The notes below the pieces were generated by a model. The model had not been told where the DNA came from, did no database searches, and saw nothing but the letters and a program-made list of their open reading frames with translations. This document shows positions 9,081-17,600 of a stretch of DNA of 64,000 nucleotides, piece by piece (positions within the stretch are counted from its first letter, which is position 1; each line of letters begins with the position of its first letter). Source of the DNA: Desulfitobacterium_A sp035539115 (GTDB lineage: Bacteria > Bacillota > Desulfitobacteriia > Desulfitobacteriales > Desulfitobacteriaceae); NCBI RefSeq assembly GCF_035539115.1, contig NZ_DATLJA010000092.1, positions 1 through 64,000 of the forward strand. The letters are read 5' to 3'. The position numbers and the translations under genes were made by a program.

Positions 9081-9611
9081 TTATTCCACCTTCTTTAACC
9101 ATTTCTCAAGTTGTGGATGAATATAGGCGACCTTAGGGGATAACAACAATTCAGGATACTTTTCAACAGCTTGTCTCGTAAAGGCGATCGAAAAAAAGAG
9201 TTTTACTCCCGATTTTTCATCTCTTGCTCTTAATTCAACTTTATCCGGATATAAATAATAGGAGTAATCTTCGTCCCGCCAAATAACTTCCAACTCCCCT
9301 AACTTTACCTTGATTATACCAAATTGCTCAATTTTTATTCCCCGAATACTCGAAAAGCCCTGACTTAGTTGTCCTGTTTCCAAGCCAATCTGCCCAGTAA
9401 TGAGTTGGCTGCTCATTAAATGTTCGACGATGAGACGGGCCGGTAAGGAAATCTCTTCGAATATTCTCCTGTGATTACGAATTTCTTCCGTCCATTGTTC
9501 CAATTGAAGCCGATGAATCGAACGCACTTGCTGAATTTTTTTAAGCGATTTTTCCAAAGCAAAATAAATATCATCTAAACACTCTAGTACTATGAAATCT
9601 TCTTGGTTCAT
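9081..9611 (-). CDS. Hypothetical protein coupled to cobO
   Basis: I do not recognise this 176-residue protein. It is predicted soluble, with a helical, charged N-terminal half (residues 1-75, possible coiled coil) and a beta-rich second half with the tyrosine cluster DYSYYLYPDKVELRARD. The ATG at 9611 follows a GGGAGGGAGG site by seven bases; the frame is also open from a TTG two codons earlier. Its stop codon abuts the TTG of the adenosyltransferase, so the two are probably made together. A link to corrinoid metabolism is only positional. Confidence 0.72.
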   Translation of the reverse strand: MNQEDFIVLECLDDIYFALEKSLKKIQQVRSIHRLQLEQWTEEIRNHRRIFEEISLPARLIVEHLMSSQLITGQIGLETGQLSQGFSSIRGIKIEQFGIIKVKLGELEVIWRDEDYSYYLYPDKVELRARDEKSGVKLFFSIAFTRQAVEKYPELLLSPKVAYIHPQLEKWLKKVE

Positions 9612-9775
9612 ACTCAAGCCTCCCTCCCATTATTTCGATTCCGAAACTGACTTTAATATCTTCTAAAGTCTTCAATTCTACGTAAGGTTCTTTCTTAAGC
9701 CTTCCCTAAACATCTCTCCAACAATTGGCTTCTTCCTTATTTTACATGAAAATTGTCTTTATTCCTAGACTACTC

Positions 9776-11068
9776 CTAAATAGGATCCCATTTTTTGTTA
9801 GAAATCCATCCTTTCTGGCGTACCTTCTTGGAAATACGTTGTATGGCTCTCTCGATTTCTAACGTTTCAATTCCTAGGTCCCTCGCTATTTTCAGAGACT
9901 GCCAATAATATCGAAGGGCAGATAAGTAACTTCGTTGATTTTCAAAATGCTCTGCCAAGCATTGAGTCGTGCTAAAAGAAACCACCTGGTGGCTCTCTAA
10001 ACACGTTTTAGACTTCACATGGTACGCCTGTGCTTCTTCAGACTCCCCTAATTGTTCCAGGATCAGGGCAATTTTTTCATAGGTCTCCCCCAACTTTTGC
10101 TCCTCTCCATATTCTTCAAACAGTTCTGCAGCTTTTTTTAGATCCTCGCACGCACCTCCATAATTCTTTCTTATTCCTTGAAGTTGACCCAAGTTTTGAT
10201 AGCGAAATCCTAACCCCAAATCCACCCGGTCGTATACTCGGATCGATAATTCCATGTAATAGACGGCCTCCGAGAGATCTTTCAAATCCTCTAAAATTTT
10301 CGCCAAAAAATACGTACTTTCCGACAAATCTTCCCATTGTTCATTTCTAAGGTACAAGACAACCACTCGCTGCCAAGATGCACGGGCCTGGACTAACTTT
10401 CCTTCTTCAAAGTCAATGAATGCCAAGTATTGGATAGCATTAACCAGAGACTCTTCATCGTCAGCTTCCGAAAATATTTTACACGCCTGGATCAAATCCG
10501 TTCTTGCTAATTGAACCTCATTTTGACGGTAGGAGACTTCTGCTAGAAGAATACTGAGTTCCCCTTCTCCCTTGCGAAAACCATGAGTATGACACAATTC
10601 CCGCGCTCTCTGAAAAGCAGATTGAGCCTTGGTCCAATTCTCCAGCACTGAATAAACCTGCCCTAAGTCACTGAATAGCGTACTTAAGCGCAGACGAGGT
10701 GAGGATCCAGGATAGACTTGGATTGCCTGCTCATACCAGGAGGCCGCTTTCTCTAGATTATCCTGGGCGACAGCGACGCTGGCCAAACCGGCCAGGGCCT
10801 CTGACATTCCTTTATAATTTTCAAGCTGTTGACATATTGCTAGTGCTTCCTGAAATCCCCGTTCGGCCAGGGCGACCTTGCCTTGTTTAATTCGGGATGT
10901 CGAAAGTAATCGAAGATTGAACGCGGAAATTACCGGAACAGCTAAAAGTCTAGCTATCTTTAAACTCCGAAGATAAAACTTTTCGGCTTCAGAGTATTTT
11001 CCCTGCCCCAGAAAGCCTGTTCCTTTTTCCATAAGAAATCGCCAGTCCATTAAAATATCATCATTCAT
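9776..11068 (-). CDS. Tetratricopeptide-repeat protein
   Basis: The 430-residue protein is an array of TPR/Sel1-like helical repeats running nearly end to end, with recurrent spacing such as GKYSEAEKFYLRSLKIARLL, NLEKAASWYEQAIQVYPGS and NWTKAQSAFQRARELC. There is no signal peptide or enzymatic domain, so it is likely a cytosolic protein-interaction scaffold. The start is set at ATG 11068, after GCGGAGGGG; an upstream ATG at 11107 lacks a site. It is monocistronic. Partner unknown. Confidence 0.85.
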   Translation of the reverse strand: MNDDILMDWRFLMEKGTGFLGQGKYSEAEKFYLRSLKIARLLAVPVISAFNLRLLSTSRIKQGKVALAERGFQEALAICQQLENYKGMSEALAGLASVAVAQDNLEKAASWYEQAIQVYPGSSPRLRLSTLFSDLGQVYSVLENWTKAQSAFQRARELCHTHGFRKGEGELSILLAEVSYRQNEVQLARTDLIQACKIFSEADDEESLVNAIQYLAFIDFEEGKLVQARASWQRVVVLYLRNEQWEDLSESTYFLAKILEDLKDLSEAVYYMELSIRVYDRVDLGLGFRYQNLGQLQGIRKNYGGACEDLKKAAELFEEYGEEQKLGETYEKIALILEQLGESEEAQAYHVKSKTCLESHQVVSFSTTQCLAEHFENQRSYLSALRYYWQSLKIARDLGIETLEIERAIQRISKKVRQKGWISNKKWDPI

Positions 11069-11142
11069 AGCATCCCCTCCGCGTTTTATCCGATGACTAA
11101 CCGCCACGCTGCCTTATCCTCTCTGGGGATAAGGGCAACTAG

Positions 11143-11174
11143 ACTTCAGATGGAGTCATTACTCCACCTGAAGT
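11143..11174. repeat. Inverted repeat between divergent genes
   Basis: A 14-bp stem with one mismatch (ACTTCAGATGGAGT / ACTCCACCTGAAGT) and a 4-base loop lies between the divergently oriented TPR and small membrane protein genes. No T-run follows on either strand. It could be an operator or a leader hairpin. The rest of this 236-base gap shows nothing I can identify. Confidence 0.5.
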
Positions 11175-11304
11175 AAGTTTTCTTTATCCATCATATGCAG
11201 AATAGTGGATTTTGGCGCGAAATGAAGCTTGTACACGATTCCAATCATAATCTAGACACTCAAGTCGAAATATGCTAATCTGTTAGCGAAGGGGGTGTTG
11301 GTAA

Positions 11305-11559
11305 GTGAATTCATATCGTCCTACTCCGTCTTCCAGCCTTTGGGTAACGGCATGCAAAATTGTGATTTTACTTGTGGCCCTTTATTTCTCGTCCATTGTT
11401 TTAGGTCACGTGTTTAGTTGGGTTTTGACGATTGCTTTTGTTTTGATTAGGGTGGCCGTCTTTATCGTCGTTGGATTTTTTCTGTTGCATTTTTTTCTAA
11501 AACTCCTCTTTCGGTTTGATCTTTGGAATTTTGTCTTAAGCTCGCGTTTTCGCCGTTAA
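11305..11559 (+). CDS. Small two-helix membrane protein
   Basis: The 84-residue protein starts with GTG behind GAAGGGGGTG and is followed by a strong terminator. It has two or three long hydrophobic segments (about residues 15-35, 36-58 and 58-70) and a basic C-terminus ending SSRFRR, which suggests a cytosolic tail. I recognise no family. It appears to be a monocistronic unit just ahead of the deacetylase gene. Confidence 0.7.
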   Translation: MNSYRPTPSSSLWVTACKIVILLVALYFSSIVLGHVFSWVLTIAFVLIRVAVFIVVGFFLLHFFLKLLFRFDLWNFVLSSRFRR

Positions 11560-11586
11560 AGAAGTTCAAAAGCGTTTAAGGACATG

Positions 11587-11620
11587 AAAAAGCACCGTTC
11601 AGCGGTGCTTTTATTTTTTT
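11587..11620 (+). terminator. Rho-independent terminator
   Basis: The stem AAAAGCACCG/CGGTGCTTTT (10 bp, 5-base loop) is followed by ATTTTTTT. It ends the small membrane protein transcript. Confidence 0.92.
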
Positions 11621-11641
11621 ATTTGCTTATTCTTTTTCATG

Positions 11642-11688
11642 ATCAATATCCCTCCTGAATATCTTTTAAGCGAAGGAGGGATATTGAT
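11642..11688 (+). promoter_or_regulatory. Perfect 15-bp hairpin sequestering the deacetylase RBS and start codon
   Basis: The left arm (11642-11656, ATCAATATCCCTCCT) is the exact reverse complement of the right arm (11674-11688, AGGAGGGATATTGAT), with a 17-base loop. The right arm contains the Shine-Dalgarno sequence AGGAGGG and the first two bases of the ATG at 11687. In RNA this would block ribosome loading. This suggests a translational switch, or protection against translation of readthrough mRNA from the upstream gene. The structure is read directly; the function is inferred. Confidence 0.8.
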
Positions 11689-12481
11689 GCGTTTTATCAT
11701 TTTCCAAAAGCCATCCTGGAGAAATATGATCCTCTGGGGCATTTTTCTCATCGTTTTAGTTACCTCTCGAGACAATGTTATATCCGTCTTCTCGGGAAAA
11801 CTAAAACCAATCTATTCAGCGCAGGTCACCACCCAAGAAATTGGACTTACGTTTGATATCAGCTGGGGAGAACAAACTGCCGAACCTATTTTGGATATTC
11901 TCAAGCAAAAAGAAATTCATGCCACCTTCTTTTTATCCAGTCCCTGGGCAAGTAAGCATGAAGCACTTATTAAAAGAATGGTTGCTGAGGGACACGAAAT
12001 TGCTTCACACGGGAACCGCCATGTTGACTTAAACACGTTAAGTCCGAGTGAGTTGGAAAAAGAGATTCTTACCTCTCAGGAGGTATTGGAGAAAATATCA
12101 GGCCAGAAGATTTCTCTACTCAGACCGCCTAATGGGGCGTATGACAATAAAGTAATTAGTATCTCTCAGAAGCTCGGATATCGTGTGATCCAATGGAGCG
12201 TGGATTCCTTAGACTGGAAACGGCCGGGCCCTGAGGCCGTCATCAACAACGTTATGAAGGGAATTCGCAATGGTCATGGTGCACAAGCAGGCGATATCAT
12301 TTTATTTCATGCTTCAGACTCTGCTCCGGATACAATTAAAGCTCTTCCTGTGGTTATCGATAGCTTGAGAAACAAGAATTATGCACTTGTTCCGATCAGC
12401 GACTTATTAAAAAATGCCGCGAGCACCTGGCCTCCAGAAAGTAATCTCAACCCTCAAGAAAAAGCTCCCGTTCAGCGTTAA
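11687..12481 (+). CDS. Polysaccharide deacetylase, PdaB-like (CE4/NodB fold)
   Basis: The 264-residue protein has an N-terminal membrane anchor (residues about 14-30) followed by a NodB-homology domain. The metal-site pattern is present: TFDISWGE in place of the common TFDDGP, then SHGNRHVDL. TFD-x-x-WG is what I recall for the sporulation-associated PdaB branch. It probably deacetylates peptidoglycan-type glycans outside the membrane. The open frame begins earlier, at 11639, but the AAGGAGGG site points to ATG 11687, which is buried in a 15-bp hairpin. Confidence 0.85.
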   Translation: MRFIIFQKPSWRNMILWGIFLIVLVTSRDNVISVFSGKLKPIYSAQVTTQEIGLTFDISWGEQTAEPILDILKQKEIHATFFLSSPWASKHEALIKRMVAEGHEIASHGNRHVDLNTLSPSELEKEILTSQEVLEKISGQKISLLRPPNGAYDNKVISISQKLGYRVIQWSVDSLDWKRPGPEAVINNVMKGIRNGHGAQAGDIILFHASDSAPDTIKALPVVIDSLRNKNYALVPISDLLKNAASTWPPESNLNPQEKAPVQR

Positions 12482-12531
12482 GCTAAACATTGTTCAAATA
12501 AAGTTTTGTTAAAGTAATCATTGGCTAAATA

Positions 12532-13515
12532 TTAAAATTTTTGGAGTGCGGTTTCCGCACCAAGTCGCTCATTAACCTGTTTTAAAGCTTGATTCGCATC
12601 TCGGCGAAGAGCCGATGAAAGCTGACCAGACAATGACTCCTTCAACATGGTTTGAGCTGTTTGCCATTCTCCCTCTTGATACTTCTGCACTCCAAGCAAA
12701 TACGTCTGGTAGGACTTGCCTTCAGAAGATTGGCTAAGCGTTGCCAGAACTTGCTCCCATTGTGCCGTTTGTCCTAAAGTTAAATAAAGAAGTGCCTTTT
12801 TTGCCTGGAAATCAAGATTTGAGTCAGACCCCCGCCATTTTTCAATTTGGGGCAAGAGACTTTCGGCTTTTTTCCAGTCTGCCTTCACTAAAGCCAAATC
12901 GAATTCTTCCTCAACAACTAAAGGATGGGCAGGAGCTACGTTTTTGGCTTTTTCCCATTCTTTTTCTGCTTCTGTTTCATCACCCTGACCCAACAAACAG
13001 CGACTTAAGGTCAATCTTTTTAAAACAACTTCCTCTTTGCTTAGGTTGCGCTCGGAAATAGAATTAATTTTTTGGCTGGCCGTATCATATTTCCCTTGAG
13101 CCATATCAATTAAGCCTTGGCCCAATATTTGAGTTGAAGAAGACGTAATTGTCGATAGAATTTGACTAGCCTCAGTAAGTTGTGCTTTTTGCAACTTAAG
13201 TTGAAACAACCAGAAACGATATTTATCATCATCATCGGCCAAGAGTTCTTGATCCGTTAGATTTTGTCCTTGATTTAAAGACAACCAGAGGGCACTGTCC
13301 CGAACGAGAGGGATTGTTGCCAACCAAGGATCCTTCTGTTTAACCCAAGTCATTTCACTCTCCATCTGACTCACATCAAAACGGTCTTGGGCGGAACGTA
13401 TTCGTAATAAATGCCAGCTTGGTTGTGCTAACAGGAGTGATAAGACCACGATACCTAAGAAAATTTTGATTTTGATCTTAGCCCTGCTCCTCTTCATTTT
13501 CTTTCGTTTCACCAC
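12532..13515 (-). CDS. Membrane-anchored TPR-like hypothetical protein
   Basis: The 327-residue protein begins with a very basic segment (MVKRKKMKRSRAKIKIK) and one transmembrane helix (about residues 18-33), so the bulk should lie outside the cytoplasm. The remainder is helical, with TPR-like units such as GDETEAEKEWEKAKNVAPAH and YQEGEWQTAQTMLKESLSG. The start is GTG with GAGGGTGG upstream. It lies 31 bases after the YitT gene on the same strand, probably co-transcribed. Function unknown. Confidence 0.72.
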   Translation of the reverse strand: MVKRKKMKRSRAKIKIKIFLGIVVLSLLLAQPSWHLLRIRSAQDRFDVSQMESEMTWVKQKDPWLATIPLVRDSALWLSLNQGQNLTDQELLADDDDKYRFWLFQLKLQKAQLTEASQILSTITSSSTQILGQGLIDMAQGKYDTASQKINSISERNLSKEEVVLKRLTLSRCLLGQGDETEAEKEWEKAKNVAPAHPLVVEEEFDLALVKADWKKAESLLPQIEKWRGSDSNLDFQAKKALLYLTLGQTAQWEQVLATLSQSSEGKSYQTYLLGVQKYQEGEWQTAQTMLKESLSGQLSSALRRDANQALKQVNERLGAETALQKF

Positions 13516-13546
13516 TCTTTAATTCCACCCTCTTCACTCTTGAATA

Positions 13547-14425
13547 TCAATGTCCTCGCCAGGAAGAGAAGCCTTCTCCAACGACTTCTGGAACTTCGGA
13601 AATAGATAAAAAGGCTTGTGAGTCCCTCTTATGGATGATCTCTTTGATTTGCGATAATTGCGTTCGGGAAATGACACAATAAACGACCAGTTTAGCTTCA
13701 CCGGAAAACGCTCCTGAGGCATTAAAAAACGTTACACCACGTTCTAATTTCGCCATAATATCCTGAGCGATCTCCTGCGGCTGAGAGGTAATAACCATAA
13801 CGCTCTTGAAATGACTCATCCCCTCTTGAACCAGATCAATCACTTTGGTAGCAATAAACATATAGATCACTGCATACATGGCCATCTCCGGTCGAAGAAG
13901 AATCGCCGTCAGTAAAAAAATCACTGCATCAATACCCAGTAAGATCTGTCCCACACTAAAAGGAGTCATCCGACTAAAGAACACGGCCAAAATATCCGTG
14001 CCTCCTAGAGAACCACGTGAACGAAAAATCATCCCCATCCCTATACCCGAAAGAACCCCAGCAAAAATTGAGGCTAAGAGGGAATCGTGGGTCAGAGCTG
14101 GAATGGCCCCTGTCAGGTCTAAGGCCAAAGAGAACACGCCTACGCCGAGAATACTATACAAAAGAAAGGTTCGTCCGACCATTCTCCAACCTATTATAAA
14201 TAACGGGATGTTTAAAACGAGCACTATCATGCTGATCGGCCAATTAAATAAGTAATGGAGAATAATCGCGATACCGGTTACCCCACCATCGGCAATCTGA
14301 TTGGAAATAATTAGCGAATTGATACTTGACGCTACGATGACTGCACCTAAAACGATTCCGAGAGCTCTTTTGAATGTCGTCCAGAAAGCTCTGCTCCATA
14401 AGAGTTTAAGTTTTTCAATCAGCAT
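13547..14425 (-). CDS. YitT family membrane protein (DUF161/DUF2179)
   Basis: This 292-residue protein has the YitT layout: five or six transmembrane helices (residues about 20-190) with the conserved loop FRSRGSLGGTDI, then a C-terminal DUF2179 domain (about 205-285) including RGVTFFNASGAFSGE. Members are abundant in Firmicutes and generally uncharacterised; transport has been suggested. It heads a two-gene unit with the TPR-like gene. Confidence 0.9.
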   Translation of the reverse strand: MLIEKLKLLWSRAFWTTFKRALGIVLGAVIVASSINSLIISNQIADGGVTGIAIILHYLFNWPISMIVLVLNIPLFIIGWRMVGRTFLLYSILGVGVFSLALDLTGAIPALTHDSLLASIFAGVLSGIGMGMIFRSRGSLGGTDILAVFFSRMTPFSVGQILLGIDAVIFLLTAILLRPEMAMYAVIYMFIATKVIDLVQEGMSHFKSVMVITSQPQEIAQDIMAKLERGVTFFNASGAFSGEAKLVVYCVISRTQLSQIKEIIHKRDSQAFLSISEVPEVVGEGFSSWRGH

Positions 14426-14510
14426 AGCATACCATCCTAACCCTGAATCAAAATAAGCTTCAAGAATTAAATATTAAAAATCATAATTACAAACAAATCA
14501 ATTATACAAA

Positions 14511-14539
14511 TAAAAAAACCCTGCGTCAAAAGCAGGGTT
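14511..14539 (-). terminator. Terminator of the tRNA-Arg transcript
   Basis: The stem AACCCTGC/GCAGGGTT has a 7-base loop. On the minus strand it is followed by TTTTTTTATTTG. It begins 12 bases downstream of the encoded CCA end. Confidence 0.88.
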
Positions 14540-14550
14540 ATATAATCTAA

Positions 14551-14626
14551 TGGTGCGCCCGGCAGGATTTGAACCTGCGACCTCCGGCCTCGGAAACCGT
14601 CACTCTATCCACTGAGCTACGAGCGC
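14551..14626 (-). tRNA. tRNA-Arg(CCG)
   Basis: The 76-base cloverleaf is read on the minus strand. The acceptor stem is GCGCUCG/CGGGCGC with CCA encoded. The D arm is GCUC/GAGU, the anticodon loop UUCCGAG gives anticodon CCG, and the T arm is GCAGG UUCAAAU CCUGC. The top anticodon-stem pair is an A-G mismatch and the bottom one a U-G wobble, so this stem is weaker than usual. It has its own terminator and stands alone. Confidence 0.93.
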
Positions 14627-14728
14627 TTAAATTTGAACCGCTTTATAACTTTACTAAAATCGGACAAGTTTGTCAAGGAAAGTTTCTTTTGCTTTGTCTT
14701 GCGCTGAACTTCAATTAATTTCAAAACT

Positions 14729-15421
14729 TCAACCTAAAGACGCTTTCACAACTCGATATACGTCCTGATGAATCTCTTCAACCGATTTTATAGTCTGATC
14801 TTGATTAATACAATTAATCCTCGTCCAGTTCTCAAAGTTCGCAATTTCGAGAGCGTTTTCATAGGACTTTCTCAAGTAAGCAGGTGATTTTTCATGAATA
14901 TCTTTGGGGATAGAAGATCGTTCACTGCGCAATTCAATCAATTTCAGGCTGTATTCCGGAGGCATGTCCAGAAAAATAACTAAATCAGGTTCTGGAAGTC
15001 CAAACATTTTGTATTCAAATTCCTTGAGCCAAGCCAAATATTGATGACGCTCTTGGACCTCTGGGATTTTTGCCGCTTGATGAACCATGTTCGAAGTTGT
15101 ATAGCGATCGGCAAGGATAATCCCGCCCTCACGATAGAACGCCTCCCACTCTGTCTTAAAGGAGGCAAAGCGATCAACGGTGTAAAACGTTGAAGCGACA
15201 TAAGGATTAACATCATTCGGGTCACGCCCAAAGCTCCCGTTTAAATACATCTTGACGAGCGCTGAAGAAGGACTGTCATAGTTCGGGAATTCTACTTTTT
15301 TCACAGGAAAATTATCTTGGCTTAACTTTTCGTATAATTTTAGGGTTTGTGTGGCCTTTCCACTTCCATCGCCTGCTTCAATAATAATCAACTTTCCCTG
15401 TCGAGGCCTCTCCGCGTACAT
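14729..15421 (-). CDS. Thymidylate kinase-like P-loop kinase
   Basis: The 230-residue protein has the thymidylate kinase fold: P-loop EAGDGSGKATQ near residue 16, a DRF motif in TVDRFASF, DRYTTSNMVHQAAK, and the LID-like region around RSERSSIP. The family is dTMP kinase-like and would phosphorylate dTMP to dTDP. It is longer and more diverged than typical Tmk, with alanine after the P-loop lysine, so another nucleotide substrate is possible. There is a good GGAGAAGGTGGAGA site. It stands alone, upstream of the tRNA. Confidence 0.8.
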   Translation of the reverse strand: MYAERPRQGKLIIIEAGDGSGKATQTLKLYEKLSQDNFPVKKVEFPNYDSPSSALVKMYLNGSFGRDPNDVNPYVASTFYTVDRFASFKTEWEAFYREGGIILADRYTTSNMVHQAAKIPEVQERHQYLAWLKEFEYKMFGLPEPDLVIFLDMPPEYSLKLIELRSERSSIPKDIHEKSPAYLRKSYENALEIANFENWTRINCINQDQTIKSVEEIHQDVYRVVKASLG

Positions 15422-15519
15422 TCCATCTCCACCTTCTCCATTGTGAGCCTTCTCCTAAAATACCACTTAACTAGAATATCACTTTTCATTAATTATTCCC
15501 AGTTCTACTCCCTATAAAA

Positions 15520-15557
15520 ATACCGGTATACTCTACCCAAAGGAAGTATACCGGTAT
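15520..15557 (-). terminator. Terminator of the opp operon
   Basis: A perfect 13-bp stem (ATACCGGTATACT/AGTATACCGGTAT) with a 12-base loop lies 32 bases after the oppF stop. On the minus strand it is followed by TTTTTATAG. Confidence 0.82.
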
Positions 15558-15589
15558 GACTTTTTCAAGGCTTTTTCAAGGGCTATCTC

Positions 15590-16567
15590 TTACTTTACGT
15601 GATGGCAAGCAACAAGGTGTCCATTTTCGACATCCTGCAACTCCGGTATTTTTTCGGAGCAAAGAGGTTCAGCATAAGGACAACGTGTACGGAAATAGCA
15701 TCCTGAAGGAGGGTCAATCGGGTTTGGTACATTTCCTTGCAAAACAATGCGCTGACGATTGAGCTCAACATCAGGATCAGGAATCGGAATCGCTGAAAGC
15801 AAGGCCTGGGTGTACGGATGCAACGGATTTTCGTACAAATCAGAACTCGTCGACAACTCCACGATTTTCCCGAGATACATCACGGCGATGCGATGGGAAA
15901 TATGCTTAACCATCGAAAGGTCATGGGCAATAAAGAGATAGGTTAAGCCCATTTTCTCCTGCAGCTCTTCTAACATATTAACGATTTGCGCTTGAATAGA
16001 AACATCAAGGGCAGAAATCGGTTCATCACAAATAATAACTTTAGGATTAACCGCCAATGCTCTGGCAATTCCAATTCTCTGACGTTGTCCTCCAGAAAAC
16101 TCATGAGGGAAACGATTTGCATGCTCTGCGTTTAACCCCACAATTTCCAGCAAATTATAGATGCGATCAGTACGCGCCTGCCCTGTGGCAAGTTTGTGGA
16201 TATCCAAGGCCTCGCCAATAATATCTCCAACCGTCATTCTTGGATTCAAGGAGGCATAAGGGTCTTGGAAAATCATTTGGATATCCCGGCGTACCGCCAT
16301 CATTTCTTGAGGATTCAAATCATAGATGTTTCGTCCATTATAGATAACTTTTCCTGAAGTTGCTTCATAGAGACGGATAATGGTTCGTCCGGCCGTCGAT
16401 TTTCCACAGCCACTCTCGCCAACTAATCCTAGAGTTTCTCCCTGATGAAGTTGAAAAGAGATGCCATTGACAGCATGAACCGCTTTGTGCTCGCGCGAAA
16501 ATAATCCTCCGGCAATCGGAAACTCTTTCACGAGATTATCGACATCAAGAATTACCTCTGAGTTCAT
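15590..16567 (-). CDS. oppF: Oligopeptide ABC transporter ATPase OppF/DppF
   Basis: The 325-residue ATPase energises peptide uptake. It has Walker A GESGCGKST, signature FSGGQRQRIGIARAL, Walker B VIICDEPISALD, and the C-terminal oligopeptide/dipeptide extension with the cysteines of CYFRTRCPYAEPLC. Its ATG overlaps the oppD stop as ATGA, so translation is coupled. It is the last gene of the oppABCDF unit and is followed by a strong terminator. Confidence 0.96.
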   Translation of the reverse strand: MNSEVILDVDNLVKEFPIAGGLFSREHKAVHAVNGISFQLHQGETLGLVGESGCGKSTAGRTIIRLYEATSGKVIYNGRNIYDLNPQEMMAVRRDIQMIFQDPYASLNPRMTVGDIIGEALDIHKLATGQARTDRIYNLLEIVGLNAEHANRFPHEFSGGQRQRIGIARALAVNPKVIICDEPISALDVSIQAQIVNMLEELQEKMGLTYLFIAHDLSMVKHISHRIAVMYLGKIVELSTSSDLYENPLHPYTQALLSAIPIPDPDVELNRQRIVLQGNVPNPIDPPSGCYFRTRCPYAEPLCSEKIPELQDVENGHLVACHHVK

Positions 16568-17586
16568 CCCTTAACCCCTCCTTTGTTAGGTTTATAGCCT
16601 TCAACTTTTGGAGCATCAGGATGAAGAAGCCAGCATGATGCTTGATGAAGTTCACTGAGCTTCGTTAGCACTGGCTTTTGTTCCAGACAGATCTGCATGG
16701 CATAGGGACAGCGTGCGGTGAAGCTGCATCCTTGAGGAGGATTGAGCAGATCTGGTGGATTTCCTGGAATCGGTACTAATTTCGACCTATTTTTGGAATC
16801 CAAACGGGGTACACTGTTCAACAGCCCCCACGTATAGGGGTGTTTTGGATTTTGGAAAATGTCATAAACCGTACCCGTCTCAACAAGCTGGCCACCATAC
16901 ATGACCATAATCCGCGTACAAAGTCCAGCGACTACACCCAAGTCATGGGTAATTAAAATAATTGAAGTATTAATTTTATTTTTAAGGTCTTTCATCAGCT
17001 CCAAGATTTGGGCCTGAATTGTCACATCTAAAGCGGTTGTAGGCTCATCCGCAATCAAAAGTTTCGGATTACAAAGCAAAGCCATGGCAATCATAACTCT
17101 TTGCCGCATCCCCCCAGAGAATTCATGCGGGTACTGTTTTAGACGAGCTTTGGGGTTCGGAATTCCTACCATTTCCAGGTATTGTTCGGCGCGTTGCAGG
17201 GCTTCAGCATTCGATAGCCCTTCATGACGCTTGAGCACTTCATTTAATTGCAGCCCAATCGTTAAAACGGGATTCAACGAAGTCATCGGATCCTGAAAAA
17301 TCATCCCCATTGACTTACCCCGAATCATCTGCATTTCTTTCTCGCTTGCTTTAGCTAAATCCTTACCTTGGAAGATTATTTCGCCGTTGACGATCTTTCC
17401 CGGTGGATCCGGAATAAGCCGCATGATAGATTGAACGGTTACGGATTTTCCGCTGCCAGACTCACCAACAATTCCAATGGCTTCGCCTTCATCAACATAA
17501 AAGCTTACATCTGATACCGCTTTAACTTCTCCTGCATAGGTGAAGAAGGAGGTGCTCAAGTGATTGACTTCTAATAAACGTTTCAT
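16564..17586 (-). CDS. oppD: Oligopeptide ABC transporter ATPase OppD/DppD
   Basis: The 340-residue ATPase pairs with OppF. It has Walker A GESGSGKSV, signature FSGGMRQRVMIAMAL, Walker B LLIADEPTTALD, and the peptide-family C-terminal cysteines (CSFTARCPYAMQIC). AAAGGAGG lies eight bases before ATG 17586; the frame is open from a GTG two codons earlier, which is too close to the site. It follows oppC by 14 bases. Confidence 0.96.
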   Translation of the reverse strand: MKRLLEVNHLSTSFFTYAGEVKAVSDVSFYVDEGEAIGIVGESGSGKSVTVQSIMRLIPDPPGKIVNGEIIFQGKDLAKASEKEMQMIRGKSMGMIFQDPMTSLNPVLTIGLQLNEVLKRHEGLSNAEALQRAEQYLEMVGIPNPKARLKQYPHEFSGGMRQRVMIAMALLCNPKLLIADEPTTALDVTIQAQILELMKDLKNKINTSIILITHDLGVVAGLCTRIMVMYGGQLVETGTVYDIFQNPKHPYTWGLLNSVPRLDSKNRSKLVPIPGNPPDLLNPPQGCSFTARCPYAMQICLEQKPVLTKLSELHQASCWLLHPDAPKVEGYKPNKGGVKG

Positions 17587-17600
17587 TTTCACGTCCTCCT

